From Bacteroidales bacterium (GTDB lineage: Bacteria; Bacteroidota; Bacteroidia; Bacteroidales; Tenuifilaceae), in the NCBI GenBank assembly GCA_003818205.1, contig RPRQ01000008.1, positions 35,496 to 99,495 of the forward strand: a stretch of 64,000 nucleotides of DNA. The letters are read 5' to 3'. Positions 7,728 to 17,985 of this stretch are shown piece after piece (position 1 is the stretch's first letter; each line of letters starts with the position of its first letter). The notes below the pieces were generated by a model. It did no database searches. It saw only the letters and a list, made by a program, of their open reading frames with translations, and had not been told where the DNA came from. Both the position numbers and the translations under genes were made by a program.

Positions 7728-10538
7728 TTACTCTTTTGGAGACATAACAACTTCAACGATATTGCCTTGGCTAAATATTTTATCGGCTAATGCTTTAACC
7801 TTTTCAGGAGTTAATCCATTTACCAACTCTTTATATGTGGAATTGATATCAATACCATTCTCGTACTTTTCGCGAATAGCATTTGACCAGTAGCCGTTCT
7901 CACGTTGATTTTGATCGTATGATTTAAGCATAAATTCTTTTGCTTTACCTAAGTTTACTTCGGATGGACCTGCTGTCATTAAGCTCTTAACCTCGTTGTG
8001 AATAATTTCAATCATTTTCTCTTTACGTGCAGGATCGGTATCGAAAGTAAAATTAGCTGTACAAGAAGGAATAGGGAATTTCCGAACACTGAACCTAACT
8101 CCTACGCCATAAGTTGCACCCTCTTTTTCGCGAATCTCCTCTATATACCTTGTATTTAATACACTCTTTATGACATCAATTAAAACCTTGTTCTCAAGAG
8201 AATAATCAACATCCCCAGTATATGAAATACTAATTGATGCTTTTGGATCTTTTAACGTTTTCTTAAAATGATTTTGAACTTTTCCTTTTGGAGGACGAAC
8301 ACCATTGTCTTTGGCTACCTCAACTCTTTTAATACTGGGTAAACCACCAATGTAAGTTTCTACAAGTGCTTTTACCTCATCCGCGTTAATATTACCTGTT
8401 AAAACAAATGTAAAATCAGAAGCATCCGCAAATCGATTCTTATAAAACTCGAAGCCTAGCTTGTAATCGACCTTACTTAAGAAATCAAGATTCATTGGCA
8501 ATACTCTTGGATTTCTATTGGCCATCAAAACAGTAATGCTATCGCGAAATGCCATGCGGGGGTCAGATGCATTGTTTGCAAAAAAAGCTTTCATGCGATC
8601 CATGAAAGTATTTGAAGCGATCTCATCTTCACGTGGTTGGGTAAAATATAGATATACGAGTTGAAGCATTGTTTCAAAATCCTTTGGCGATGATGATCCT
8701 TGAAATCCTTCGAAGCTCTCACCAATTATTGGTTGAACCTGTACAACTTTCCCTGCAAGCATTTTCTCTAAATCGGTGCTAGTAAATTCACCAATACCCC
8801 CATTAGCTACTAATTGAGAAGCCATCGATGCAGAAGGAACAGTTTTAGTATCAACAAGAGATATTCCACCTGGACTAAATACATTAAGTTGAATTTCATC
8901 AGCCTTAAAATCTGTTTTCTTGAAAACAACTTTAACTCCATTGGAAAGCGTCCATTCTATCGTTCCAAAGACTTTATCCTCTTTAGTAGATGTAGTTTTA
9001 CCAATAGCAGGAACTTTTTCAACTAATGGTTTATTAGATACTTTATCAATATACGCTTCAATTTTCTCAACCTTAACCTCTTGAATTGCCTTTGAGATTT
9101 CATCGACTGTTGGTATCTTAAAATTATCCTTCTTAGGGCAATTCACAGAGACAACCATATTCTGATCATTTATTAGGCTTTTAGCATATGTGTTAATTTC
9201 ATCGATTGAAATGGAAGGAAGTATGCCTGACGCAAACATAAAATTAAACTGTATGCCAGGAATTGGTAGATTTTCAAGGAAATTATTTACGTATTCATTA
9301 ACGAATTTTTCGTTTTTCTCTTTGTCTTTTTCTTTGAGTGAATTCTCTAGGCCACGAAGATAATCTGCTTTCATGCGCTCTAATTCAGTAGCAGCAAAAC
9401 CAAACTGTTTAATTCGCTGAGCCTCACGCAGCAATCCTTTTACCCCTTCATTAATCTTATCACCATTTGCAGCTGAATATAAATAAACAACATCTTTTGT
9501 ACGAACGATTGAACCAATTCCAACACCAGCAAAAACGAAGGGAGGATTTGGCTTTTGAACCAATTCATTAAAACGAGCGCTAATCATATTCGAAATTAGA
9601 GTCCTTTTAATTGAAGTTCTTAAATAGCCTAAATTCTTAGGTTCATTAATATTGGTAGGTTGTTTAATAAAAATAGTAACCATTGAGTTACGAGCTTCGG
9701 GATCGGAAGCAACTCCAATTAATGGCTCAACATTATCGGGAAGTTCATAATATGGACGAGGTGTAGAGTTCTCACGTTTTTTAATATCAGCAAATAGTTG
9801 CTTAACTTTTTGCTCAATAACATTAACATCAATATCTCCAACAATTACAATTGATTGCAAATCGGGACGATACCACTGATTATAAAAATCTCTTATTACC
9901 TTATGATCAAAGTTATTTATTACATTAATATCGCCGATAACATCACGTTTTGCATATTTTGAATCCTTATACATTATAGGCATTAACTCCTTACGCATTC
10001 TAGCCTCAGGACCACGACCAGTTCTCCACTCTTCACGAATAACACCTCTTTCATTATCTATTTCAGTACTCTCAAGTGAAATAAAATTTGACCAATCATG
10101 CAAAACTAATAAAGCAGAATCCACAATACCCTCACGGGTTGTTGGGACATCTGCTAAATTATAAACTGTTTGATCTAATGAAGTGTAAGCATTAATATTT
10201 TGCCCAAATTTCACTCCAATTGATTCAAAATAGTTTAATAATTTTTTACCAGGAAAGTTTTTTGTTCCATTGAACGCCATATGCTCAAGAAAGTGAGCTA
10301 ACCCATTCTGATTATCCTCTTCGAGGATAGCACCAACATTTTGTGCAATATAGAAATCGGCTCTTTGTTTTGGTTCGGTATTCTTCCTTATGTAGTAGGT
10401 TAAACCATTATCAAGTTTACCAATTCTTACATTTGGGTCAACAGGAACAGGTGAATTCCAATCTATTTGCTGTGGCTGAGCATTTATGCCAAAAGCAAAA
10501 GAAAGGAGAATTAACATTGTTGAATAAATTCTTCTCAT
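7728..10538 (-). CDS. M16 family zinc metallopeptidase (two-domain, exported)
   Basis: M16 (pitrilysin/insulinase-type) peptidases degrade peptides in a clam-shell chamber. This 936-residue protein has a signal peptide (residues 1-20, ending FGINA) so it acts in the periplasm or at the outer membrane. The inverted zinc motif HxxEH is H82-F-L-E85-H86, followed by the distal glutamate region 'NERGVIREEW' near 160. A second, inactive M16 half follows a linker (about 520-930), which is the usual two-halves-in-one architecture. It is monocistronic. The substrate is unknown. Confidence 0.92.
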   Translation of the reverse strand: MRRIYSTMLILLSFAFGINAQPQQIDWNSPVPVDPNVRIGKLDNGLTYYIRKNTEPKQRADFYIAQNVGAILEEDNQNGLAHFLEHMAFNGTKNFPGKKLLNYFESIGVKFGQNINAYTSLDQTVYNLADVPTTREGIVDSALLVLHDWSNFISLESTEIDNERGVIREEWRTGRGPEARMRKELMPIMYKDSKYAKRDVIGDINVINNFDHKVIRDFYNQWYRPDLQSIVIVGDIDVNVIEQKVKQLFADIKKRENSTPRPYYELPDNVEPLIGVASDPEARNSMVTIFIKQPTNINEPKNLGYLRTSIKRTLISNMISARFNELVQKPNPPFVFAGVGIGSIVRTKDVVYLYSAANGDKINEGVKGLLREAQRIKQFGFAATELERMKADYLRGLENSLKEKDKEKNEKFVNEYVNNFLENLPIPGIQFNFMFASGILPSISIDEINTYAKSLINDQNMVVSVNCPKKDNFKIPTVDEISKAIQEVKVEKIEAYIDKVSNKPLVEKVPAIGKTTSTKEDKVFGTIEWTLSNGVKVVFKKTDFKADEIQLNVFSPGGISLVDTKTVPSASMASQLVANGGIGEFTSTDLEKMLAGKVVQVQPIIGESFEGFQGSSSPKDFETMLQLVYLYFTQPREDEIASNTFMDRMKAFFANNASDPRMAFRDSITVLMANRNPRVLPMNLDFLSKVDYKLGFEFYKNRFADASDFTFVLTGNINADEVKALVETYIGGLPSIKRVEVAKDNGVRPPKGKVQNHFKKTLKDPKASISISYTGDVDYSLENKVLIDVIKSVLNTRYIEEIREKEGATYGVGVRFSVRKFPIPSCTANFTFDTDPARKEKMIEIIHNEVKSLMTAGPSEVNLGKAKEFMLKSYDQNQRENGYWSNAIREKYENGIDINSTYKELVNGLTPEKVKALADKIFSQGNIVEVVMSPKE

Positions 10539-10695
10539 TTCGTTAATAATTTTTAGTTAAAATTGGGTTAATTAGTATCAAATGTAACCAAAAAACAATA
10601 CGCTGATTCTAAATTATTAAACTTTAACATTTTTTGCTAGTCATAACAATAAGCCTAAATCAATAAATATTCATAATTGTTTATAATTTTGCACG

Positions 10696-11082
10696 GTGAA
10701 AAAGATTAGAGTAAATATTCTTGTAAACATCTTATTTGTAACAGTTGCATTATGCTTTATTGGGCATGAGGTTGCACCTCATCATCATCACGATATCCTC
10801 AAAGTTCATAATGATAGTTGCCATGGGAATGATCATCATAACCACAAATCTTCATGCAATATTTTAAATCATATCACCCCTGTTAAACAAGGCGTTTCAA
10901 GCACGATACGTTTTGATATTATTAAAAAAATTATCCCTATAGATTTAAACACGATTACAAATAATTTTGCAACAAACAATCATACATCTCAAATACTTAA
11001 AATCTTTGAATACAAACAGTTCAAAGATGATGATCAGTACATTTACACATCCCATTCGTTAAGGGCTCCTCCGGTGGCTTAA
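10696..11082 (+). CDS. Small exported His-rich protein at the head of the metal efflux cluster
   Basis: This 128-residue protein begins at GTG and has an N-terminal hydrophobic segment (7-25) that looks like a signal peptide or anchor. A histidine-rich patch follows ('HEVAPHHHHD' and 'HGNDHHNHKSSC', about 24-55), suggesting periplasmic binding of Zn, Cu, Ni or Co. It lies 59 bp before the RND adaptor gene on the same strand. I know of no firm family name; similar small His-rich proteins precede metal efflux operons in many Bacteroidota. A TAATTTTG box ends only 4 bp before the GTG, so the mRNA might be leaderless or the true start might be further in. Confidence 0.75.
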   Translation: MKKIRVNILVNILFVTVALCFIGHEVAPHHHHDILKVHNDSCHGNDHHNHKSSCNILNHITPVKQGVSSTIRFDIIKKIIPIDLNTITNNFATNNHTSQILKIFEYKQFKDDDQYIYTSHSLRAPPVA

Positions 11083-11141
11083 TGTTAGCCCATCCATTTT
11101 TCTTTTCACGAACTTTCATTTTATAAATCAATTGAATAGCC

Positions 11142-12731
11142 ATGAGACTATTAAATCATTCTATTACATTACTATATATTTTATTTTTAACAAGTTGCAG
11201 CGCACCTAGTAAACACGAGCATGAATCAGAATCAACAACTGAAAAAGTGGTTGAAAGTGGTGAGCATGATCATGCTAGTGAAAAAACTGAAGAATCTCAG
11301 GAGCACAATCATGATGCTGAGAACGTAAAGCAATCAATTACTGCATACAGTAACGATTTTGAGGTTTTCGCTGAGGCAGACCCATTTATTATCAATGAGG
11401 ATGCAGAAATTTTAGCCCACTTCTCTTTCATATCAAATTACAAACCCGTTGAGAATGGCAGCATTACCGCAACATTGACAGTTAATGGCAAGAGTGTTAG
11501 CCAAAAACTCGATGAACCCACACGCAAAGGGATATACAAGTTTAAGATTAAACCCAACTTCTCAGGGAAAGGCAAACTCATTTTTGAGTTGAATAACGAA
11601 AAGGGGATCTTTCAAGTTATTGCCGATAACATTACTGTTTACGACGATGACCATGAAGCCATTCACGAAACGGAAGAGGCAATCATCTCTAGCTCAAATG
11701 GAATTTCATTCACAAAAGAGCAGTCGTGGAAAATTGATTTTGCAACTGCAATGATTAAATCTGAGCCTTTTGGGCAGCTAATCAAAACATCGGCAAGGAT
11801 TCTTTCAGCCCCTTCGGATGAATTCGTTCTTTCAGCAAAAAGTAGTGGAATTGTTGTAATCACTAATAATTCCTTTACTGAAGGTACAAATGTTAAAGAG
11901 GGACAAAATTTACTTATGATTTCAGGTAGCCAATTGGCCGAAAATAATTCAACAATTCGTTATTCAGAAGTTGAAAATAAATATGAATTGACAAAAGCTA
12001 ACTATGAAAGAAATAAAGAGCTAATTAAAGAAAGAATTATCTCTGAGAAAGAGTTTCAGCAATCGCAGAATGAATTTGAGAATGCTAAAATTGCATATGA
12101 AACTCTAAAGCAGAATTTCAACGCAAATGGTCAAACCATCTCAAGCACGGTAACAGGAACAATTCAAAAAGTTTTTGTTACGAATGGACAATTCGTTGAA
12201 GCAGGGCAACCTCTCTTATCCATCTCAAAAAATAAGAAATTAATACTGTATGCAGGGGTTCAACAGAAGCATGCAACACTATTAAATGCAATAGAAAATG
12301 TAAACATTAAGATTCTTGAGCAGAATAAAACCTTTAAACTAGATCAGCTAAACGGTAAATTACTTTCGATTGGCAATGCAACTGCAACTAATAGCCATCT
12401 TATCCCTGTAACATTTCAAATCGATTATACCGAGAGTTTTATACCTGGTGGATTTGCTGAACTCTTCATTAACACCCTCTCAAACGAGAGTTGTATTGCT
12501 GTCCCTAATAGTGCCTTGATTGAAGAGCAAGGGTATTTTGCAGTATTCGTGCAGTTAACCCCTGAACTCTTCGAAAAACGAGAGGTAGAGGTTGGTCAAA
12601 CGGATGGGTTAAACACGAAAATCATCAATGGCTTAACCGACGGGGAACGAATTGTTACCAGAGGAGCCATTCTGGTAAAACTTGCTGCTGTATCCAACAG
12701 CCTTGATCCTCATGCAGGCCATGTTCACTAG
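11142..12731 (+). CDS. Heavy-metal RND efflux periplasmic adaptor (CusB/CzcB type), lipoprotein
   Basis: Membrane-fusion proteins of this family bridge the RND pump and the outer-membrane channel. The 529-residue protein has a lipobox (LTSC, Cys19), a His/Glu-rich linker ('SGEHDHASEK', 'SQEHNHDAEN') and then a CusB-like domain, a coiled hairpin (about 270-325, 'ENKYELTKANYERNKELIKE'), a lipoyl/barrel-sandwich region and a beta-barrel region. It ends in a metal-binding-looking tail 'DPHAGHVH'. It is longer than CusB of E. coli (about 400) because of the N-terminal domain. It is in an operon with the pump gene 25 bp downstream. The exact metal is not decided by sequence alone. Confidence 0.92.
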   Translation: MRLLNHSITLLYILFLTSCSAPSKHEHESESTTEKVVESGEHDHASEKTEESQEHNHDAENVKQSITAYSNDFEVFAEADPFIINEDAEILAHFSFISNYKPVENGSITATLTVNGKSVSQKLDEPTRKGIYKFKIKPNFSGKGKLIFELNNEKGIFQVIADNITVYDDDHEAIHETEEAIISSSNGISFTKEQSWKIDFATAMIKSEPFGQLIKTSARILSAPSDEFVLSAKSSGIVVITNNSFTEGTNVKEGQNLLMISGSQLAENNSTIRYSEVENKYELTKANYERNKELIKERIISEKEFQQSQNEFENAKIAYETLKQNFNANGQTISSTVTGTIQKVFVTNGQFVEAGQPLLSISKNKKLILYAGVQQKHATLLNAIENVNIKILEQNKTFKLDQLNGKLLSIGNATATNSHLIPVTFQIDYTESFIPGGFAELFINTLSNESCIAVPNSALIEEQGYFAVFVQLTPELFEKREVEVGQTDGLNTKIINGLTDGERIVTRGAILVKLAAVSNSLDPHAGHVH

Positions 12732-12756
12732 AGTTTAAATCCGTTAATACGAAATT

Positions 12757-15700
12757 ATGCTTAACAAAATAATAAAATTCTCATTAAGTAATAAGCTGTT
12801 CATTCTGCTCGCTGCTGTTGTGTTGATGGTCGTTGGCACGTTCACTGCAGGCAAAATGGACGTTGATGTTTTTCCCGATCTCACGGCTCCAACGGTTGTA
12901 GTAATGACCGATGCCCATGGAATGGCAGCCGAAGAGATTGAGCGATTGGTAACCTTTCCAATTGAAACGGCTGTAAACGGTGCAACCGATGTTCGTCGTG
13001 TACGTTCCGCCTCTATGCAAGGATTCTCCTTTGTTTGGGTTGAGTTTGATTGGGGTACAGATATTTTCAAAGCCCGACAGATTGTGAGCGAGAAAATGGT
13101 ATCGATTGCAACCACCATACCAAGTGGGCTTGAACCTACACTTGCACCTCAATCGAGCGTGATGGGTGAGATTCTGTTTGTAGGGCTACAATCCGATACC
13201 ACCTCGATGATGGATTTAAGAACCATTGCCGAATGGAATATCAAACCAGTGATTCTTGCCACAGGTGGAGTGTCGCAGGTAACGATAATTGGAGGTGATT
13301 TTAAACAGTATCAGATTTTGGCCGATCCTGTAAAGATGGATCATTGCAACGTATCGCTATCGGAGTTGACAGAGATTTGCCAAGGTATTAGTATGAACTC
13401 CAACGGCGGAGTGGTTAGACAGTATGGTAATGAGTACAGCGTGAGAGGGATAGCAAGAACCTACGATCTAGATCTGCTCGGAAAATCATATATCAAAACC
13501 AATGATGGCAAACCTATTTACATCAATGATATTGCAGAGGTTAAAATAGGTGATGCTATAAAAATGGGGCATGCATCGCAGAATGCGAAACCTGCAGTTA
13601 TCATCTCCATTTCAAAGCAGCCAAACATCAACACGCTAGAGGTTACTGAGAATATTGAAAGAAACTTAGCGCAGCTAAAAAAGTCGCTTCCGAAGGATGT
13701 GAAGATGGATACCAAGATTTTCCGGCAAGCTGATTTCATCGAGACATCGGTTAGCAATGTACAAAAGGCTCTTCTTGAAGGATCTTTGTTTGTGGTGTTT
13801 ATCCTCTTCATCTTTTTAGGTAGTTTTAGAACAACCATAATATCTGTTATTGCCATTCCCCTCTCGTTGCTAGGAGCAATCATTGTTCTTTACCTGCTTG
13901 GATTAAACATAAACACCATGAGTTTAGGCGGTATGGCTATTGCCATTGGTTCGTTGGTTGATGATGCAATTATAGATGTTGAAAACGTTTTCCGACGACT
14001 AAAGCAAAACCATAAAAAGTCTCAGCATGAAAGACAATCAACCTTTACGGTGGTTTTTGAAGCATCGAAGGAGATTCGTGCATCGATACTAAATGCAACA
14101 TTTATCATTATCGTTGCATTTACCCCTCTGTTCTTCTTAACAGGCATGGAAGGAAGGATGCTGAAACCTCTTGGTATTGCTTATATAGTATCGCTTTTTG
14201 TTTCATTAATCGTTGCAATGACCCTAACTCCTCTTCTTTGCAAACTATTGTTATCAAACGATAAATACTTAGATCGAAAGCGTAAGGAGAGCTGGATAGC
14301 ACGGAAGCTATCTGGCGTTTATGAAAAATCATTGGTTTGGTCGTTGAGACACAAACGGATTGTGCTAATCAGCACATTTGGCCTTTTCATAATCTCTTTA
14401 TTTGCATTCACTTCGATGGGTCGTAGCTTTTTACCTGAATTCAACGAAGGCTCCTTAACTATTTCGGCAATAAGTAAACCGGGAATCTCATTGGATGAAA
14501 GTAATCGGTTAGGAAATCTTATCGAAAGGGAACTTCTCTCTTTACCCGAAGTGAATACCACTGCTCGAAGAACTGGTCGTGGCGAGCTCGACGAGCACTC
14601 ACAAACCACGAATAGCGCTGAGATTGACGTGAACTTCACGCTGAAAAATCGTAGTCGTGAAGAGTTTCTTGCCGACGTAAGATCAAAAATGGCTGGTGTT
14701 CCTGGTATTGCTGCTACCGTAGGGCAACCGCTTGGACATCGCATTGACCATATGATATCGGGAACTAGAGCGAGCATCGCAATAAAACTATTCGGAACCG
14801 ATTTGTCGAGAATGTACAATCTGGGTAATCAGATTAAGTCAGCAATAATCGATACCAAAGGGTTAGTTGATGTAAACGTTGAGCAGCAAACCGAGATCCC
14901 CCAAATTCAGATTAGAGCGAATAGAGAAATGCTTGCCGCTTATGGAATAACCGTTGAAGACTTTAACCAATTTGTTGATATTGCTTTAGCCGGAGAAAAG
15001 GTTGCCGATATCTATGAAGGGCAAAGAAACTTCGACCTAATTCTGCGATACAACAAGGATAATAACGAGAGCATTGAGGGTATTAAATCAGCATTAATTG
15101 ACACCCGCAATGGAGGTAAGGTTCCCTTAGATCAGGTTGCAGATGTAGTTTCGGTTACAGGGCCTAATTCCATTAGCCGTGAAAACGTTCAGCGTAAATT
15201 GGTTATCTCTGCTAACGTTGCTGAGAGGGATATGCGAAGCGTGGTGAATGATATTCAAAAGAGCATCGATACAAAAATAAAACTTCCCGAAGGTTACAGA
15301 ATTGAGTATGGAGGTCAGTTCGAGAGCGAAGCAAGCGCATCGCAAACGCTTATGCTTACATCTATTCTGGCAATCTGCATCATATTCCTACTCCTTTATC
15401 AGGAATTTAAGAATATTGCCCTTTCGGGGATTGTACTTTTAAACCTACCATTGGCCTTAATCGGTGGTGTATTCTCAATCTACTTTACCTCATCGGTGAT
15501 AAGCATACCTGCTATTATTGGTTTTATAACCTTATTTGGGATTGCCACGCGAAATGGAATACTTCTGATTACCCACTATCAGCGCATTCGATGCGAGAAC
15601 CCATCGTTATACGATACCATTATCTGCGGCTCGGTGGATAGGTTAAACCCAATTCTTATGACAGCCTTAACAGCAGCCCTTGCTCTTATACCCCTTGCTA

Positions 15701-15855
15701 TGAGCGGTGATGTTTCGGGAAATGAAATCCAAAGCCCAATGGCTAAGGTTATATTAGGCGGGTTACTTACATCAACCCTGCTCAATATTTACATTGTACC
15801 AATTGTTTACAGCATTTTAAATAATCGTGGAATAATTAAAACCGATAAGAAATGA
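12757..15855 (+). CDS. Heavy-metal RND efflux pump (CusA/CzcA family)
   Basis: This inner-membrane proton-driven pump exports metal ions through the tripartite complex. The 1032-residue protein has the RND layout: TM1 near the N-terminus, two large periplasmic loops (about 35-335 and 565-860) and 12 helices. The TM4 motif 'SLVDDAIIDVENVFRRL' (about 405-421) carries the acidic residues typical of the heavy-metal (HME) subclass, distinguishing it from drug-type RND pumps. The start 'MLNKIIKFSLSNKLF' is the usual HME beginning. Its stop codon overlaps the start of the channel gene by 4 bp (ATGA), so the two are translationally coupled. Confidence 0.95.
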   Translation: MLNKIIKFSLSNKLFILLAAVVLMVVGTFTAGKMDVDVFPDLTAPTVVVMTDAHGMAAEEIERLVTFPIETAVNGATDVRRVRSASMQGFSFVWVEFDWGTDIFKARQIVSEKMVSIATTIPSGLEPTLAPQSSVMGEILFVGLQSDTTSMMDLRTIAEWNIKPVILATGGVSQVTIIGGDFKQYQILADPVKMDHCNVSLSELTEICQGISMNSNGGVVRQYGNEYSVRGIARTYDLDLLGKSYIKTNDGKPIYINDIAEVKIGDAIKMGHASQNAKPAVIISISKQPNINTLEVTENIERNLAQLKKSLPKDVKMDTKIFRQADFIETSVSNVQKALLEGSLFVVFILFIFLGSFRTTIISVIAIPLSLLGAIIVLYLLGLNINTMSLGGMAIAIGSLVDDAIIDVENVFRRLKQNHKKSQHERQSTFTVVFEASKEIRASILNATFIIIVAFTPLFFLTGMEGRMLKPLGIAYIVSLFVSLIVAMTLTPLLCKLLLSNDKYLDRKRKESWIARKLSGVYEKSLVWSLRHKRIVLISTFGLFIISLFAFTSMGRSFLPEFNEGSLTISAISKPGISLDESNRLGNLIERELLSLPEVNTTARRTGRGELDEHSQTTNSAEIDVNFTLKNRSREEFLADVRSKMAGVPGIAATVGQPLGHRIDHMISGTRASIAIKLFGTDLSRMYNLGNQIKSAIIDTKGLVDVNVEQQTEIPQIQIRANREMLAAYGITVEDFNQFVDIALAGEKVADIYEGQRNFDLILRYNKDNNESIEGIKSALIDTRNGGKVPLDQVADVVSVTGPNSISRENVQRKLVISANVAERDMRSVVNDIQKSIDTKIKLPEGYRIEYGGQFESEASASQTLMLTSILAICIIFLLLYQEFKNIALSGIVLLNLPLALIGGVFSIYFTSSVISIPAIIGFITLFGIATRNGILLITHYQRIRCENPSLYDTIICGSVDRLNPILMTALTAALALIPLAMSGDVSGNEIQSPMAKVILGGLLTSTLLNIYIVPIVYSILNNRGIIKTDKK

Positions 15856-17036
15856 AACACTCAGCTATATTATTCACCGCAATGCTGCTGTTAGGCTCTA
15901 ATCTTTTCTCTCAGAATACTATTGATAAAATTTTGACAGCGATAGAAAAGAACAACACAACACTTTTGGCTTTGCAAAAACAGGTTGAAGCGCAGAAGCT
16001 GGGGAATAAAACAGGTATATTCCCGAATAACCCCGAATTTGAGTTTAACTATCTTGTGGGTAATCCATCGGGGATTGGCAATCGAACTGATATTAGCTTA
16101 AAGCAATCGTTCGATTTCCCGACAGTTTATGCCTATAAATCTCAAATCGCCAATGCTCGTAACGGACAAGCTGAATACGAATTCCAAAAAGAGCGTAAAT
16201 CAATTCTTTTAAATGCACGTTGGGTCTGCATTGATTTAGTTTATACCAACTCTCTGAAAGTTGAACTTGAAAAACGATTAGCTAACGCACAAAGCATCGC
16301 TAATGCATACAAAACGAAACTTAACGAAGGGGAAACGAATATCTTGGAATTCAACAAGTCGCAGCTATACTTTTTAGATACTAAAAAGGAAGTGGAAAAA
16401 AACGACATTGAACGAAACTCGTTATTATCTGAATTAGCTAGCTTTAATGGTGGAATTGCTATTGAATTTAACGACAATCTTATGCAAACAGCAGTAATCC
16501 CTAATGATTTTGAACAATGGTATTTACAGGTAGAACAAAACAACCCATTTTTAGGCTGGCTTAAACAGGAAATTGAGATTAGCCTAAAGCAAACCAAGCT
16601 GAGCAAAGCAATGAGCTTGCCAAAGTTTTCGTTGGGTTATATGAGCGAAAGAGTTGTTGGTCAGAATTTTCAGGGTGTTTCTGCTGGCATTTCGATACCA
16701 CTCTGGGAGAATAAGAATACTGTTAAGCAAGCTAAAGCGCAAACCTTAGCCTTGCAGAGCATCGAAGCGGATAATAAGATAAAGTTCTACAATCAGCTAA
16801 AGATGCAACACGCTAAAGCAATTGCCCTGCAGAAATCGGCTATCGATTATCGTTCATCAATAGAATTGTATAATAATGCAGAATTACTTAAAAAGGCATT
16901 AGATAAAGGAGAAATCGCTTTGATTGATTATATTCTTGAACTTTCGGTTTACTATAATAGTTTAACTAAAGTGCTTGAAATTGAGAAGGAATTGAATAAA
17001 ACTATTGCTGAATTAGAACAATACATCCAAAATTGA
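15852..17036 (+). CDS. TolC-family outer-membrane channel of the metal efflux system
   Basis: Outer-membrane efflux proteins form the trimeric exit duct for RND systems. This 394-residue protein has a signal peptide (1-21, ending NLFSQ) and two long alpha-helical repeats, at about 25-210 and 215-394, with the heptad-rich pattern of the TolC/CusC family (for example 'VELEKRLANAQSIANAYKTK'). It overlaps the pump gene by 4 bp. It is a little shorter than CusC (about 460), which is common for Bacteroidota members of this family. Confidence 0.9.
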   Translation: MKHSAILFTAMLLLGSNLFSQNTIDKILTAIEKNNTTLLALQKQVEAQKLGNKTGIFPNNPEFEFNYLVGNPSGIGNRTDISLKQSFDFPTVYAYKSQIANARNGQAEYEFQKERKSILLNARWVCIDLVYTNSLKVELEKRLANAQSIANAYKTKLNEGETNILEFNKSQLYFLDTKKEVEKNDIERNSLLSELASFNGGIAIEFNDNLMQTAVIPNDFEQWYLQVEQNNPFLGWLKQEIEISLKQTKLSKAMSLPKFSLGYMSERVVGQNFQGVSAGISIPLWENKNTVKQAKAQTLALQSIEADNKIKFYNQLKMQHAKAIALQKSAIDYRSSIELYNNAELLKKALDKGEIALIDYILELSVYYNSLTKVLEIEKELNKTIAELEQYIQN

Positions 17037-17063
17037 GTTAATTCATAAGATAATTGATTTATC

Positions 17064-17963
17064 GTGGAACACACTCATTCACACAGTCATGATATTAATC
17101 TAGGTAATGCCTTTAAAATAGGCATTACCATTAATATCATCTTTGTAGCTGTTGAAGCGTTGTTCGGTTACTTTTCCAACTCGATGGCATTGGTAGCTGA
17201 TGCTGGACATAACCTTAGCGATGTGCTTGCATTGGCATTTTCGTGGTTAGCAGTAATCCTATCGCAACGGAAACCAACCATAAAATTTACCTATGGGTTT
17301 CGCCGTTCAACTATTCTTATTGCTTTGCTCAACACAATCTTGCTTTTAACAGCTGTTGCATTTATTGTTTGGGAAACCATCCAAAGGCTAGGCAAGCCCA
17401 TCGAGATAAATTCCAAAAGCGTTATAATTGTTGCTGCCATTGGTATTTTTGTAAACGGTTTCACCGCTTGGCTTTTCCTTAAAGGCAAAAAGCACGACCT
17501 AAACATTCGGAGTGCCTTCGTTCACTTTATTGCAGACGCATTGGTTTCGTTAGGTGTGGTAGTTGCAGGTGTTATAATGACCTTAACAGGCATTGTCTGG
17601 GTCGATTCTTTGGTATCGTTGTCCATCATTGCGGTTATCCTTTACAGCTCATATCACCTGCTGATTGATTCTGTAAACCTTGCACTCGATGCTGTACCTG
17701 AAAACATAGATTTAGAGTTAATAAGAGATTTTCTAAAGGATATTCCTGAAGTCACAGGTATGCATGACCTACACATTTGGGCATTAAGCACAACCGATGC
17801 TGCGCTAACAGTACATCTTACAACGCACACACAAATCGATATAACTTTTATCACCAATATTCAACACCAATTGCGCGAAAAATTCAATATTGAACATGCT
17901 ACTATTCAGGTAGAATATGGTAATTCAATTACTGATTGTGAAACGAATTGTAATGAGATCTAA
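17064..17963 (+). CDS. czcD: Cation diffusion facilitator, CzcD-type zinc/cobalt/cadmium exporter
   Basis: CDF proteins exchange divalent metal for protons across the inner membrane. The 299-residue protein starts at GTG with a His-rich N-terminus ('MEHTHSHSHD'), then six helices. The metal site residues are visible as 'DAGHNLSDVLALAF' (TM2) and 'HFIADALVSLGVV' (TM5), each with the HxxxD pair. The C-terminal cytoplasmic domain contains the CzcD hallmark 'DLHIWALSTT'. It is 27 bp downstream of the TolC-like gene and belongs to the same cluster. Zinc is the most usual substrate of this subgroup. Confidence 0.93.
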   Translation: MEHTHSHSHDINLGNAFKIGITINIIFVAVEALFGYFSNSMALVADAGHNLSDVLALAFSWLAVILSQRKPTIKFTYGFRRSTILIALLNTILLLTAVAFIVWETIQRLGKPIEINSKSVIIVAAIGIFVNGFTAWLFLKGKKHDLNIRSAFVHFIADALVSLGVVVAGVIMTLTGIVWVDSLVSLSIIAVILYSSYHLLIDSVNLALDAVPENIDLELIRDFLKDIPEVTGMHDLHIWALSTTDAALTVHLTTHTQIDITFITNIQHQLREKFNIEHATIQVEYGNSITDCETNCNEI

Positions 17964-17985
17964 ATTGCAATAATATATTTGAAAA

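Noticed and set aside
14319..14819. 166-codon frame antisense to the RND pump gene
   Set aside because: It is a shadow of a long, well-supported coding region on the other strand.
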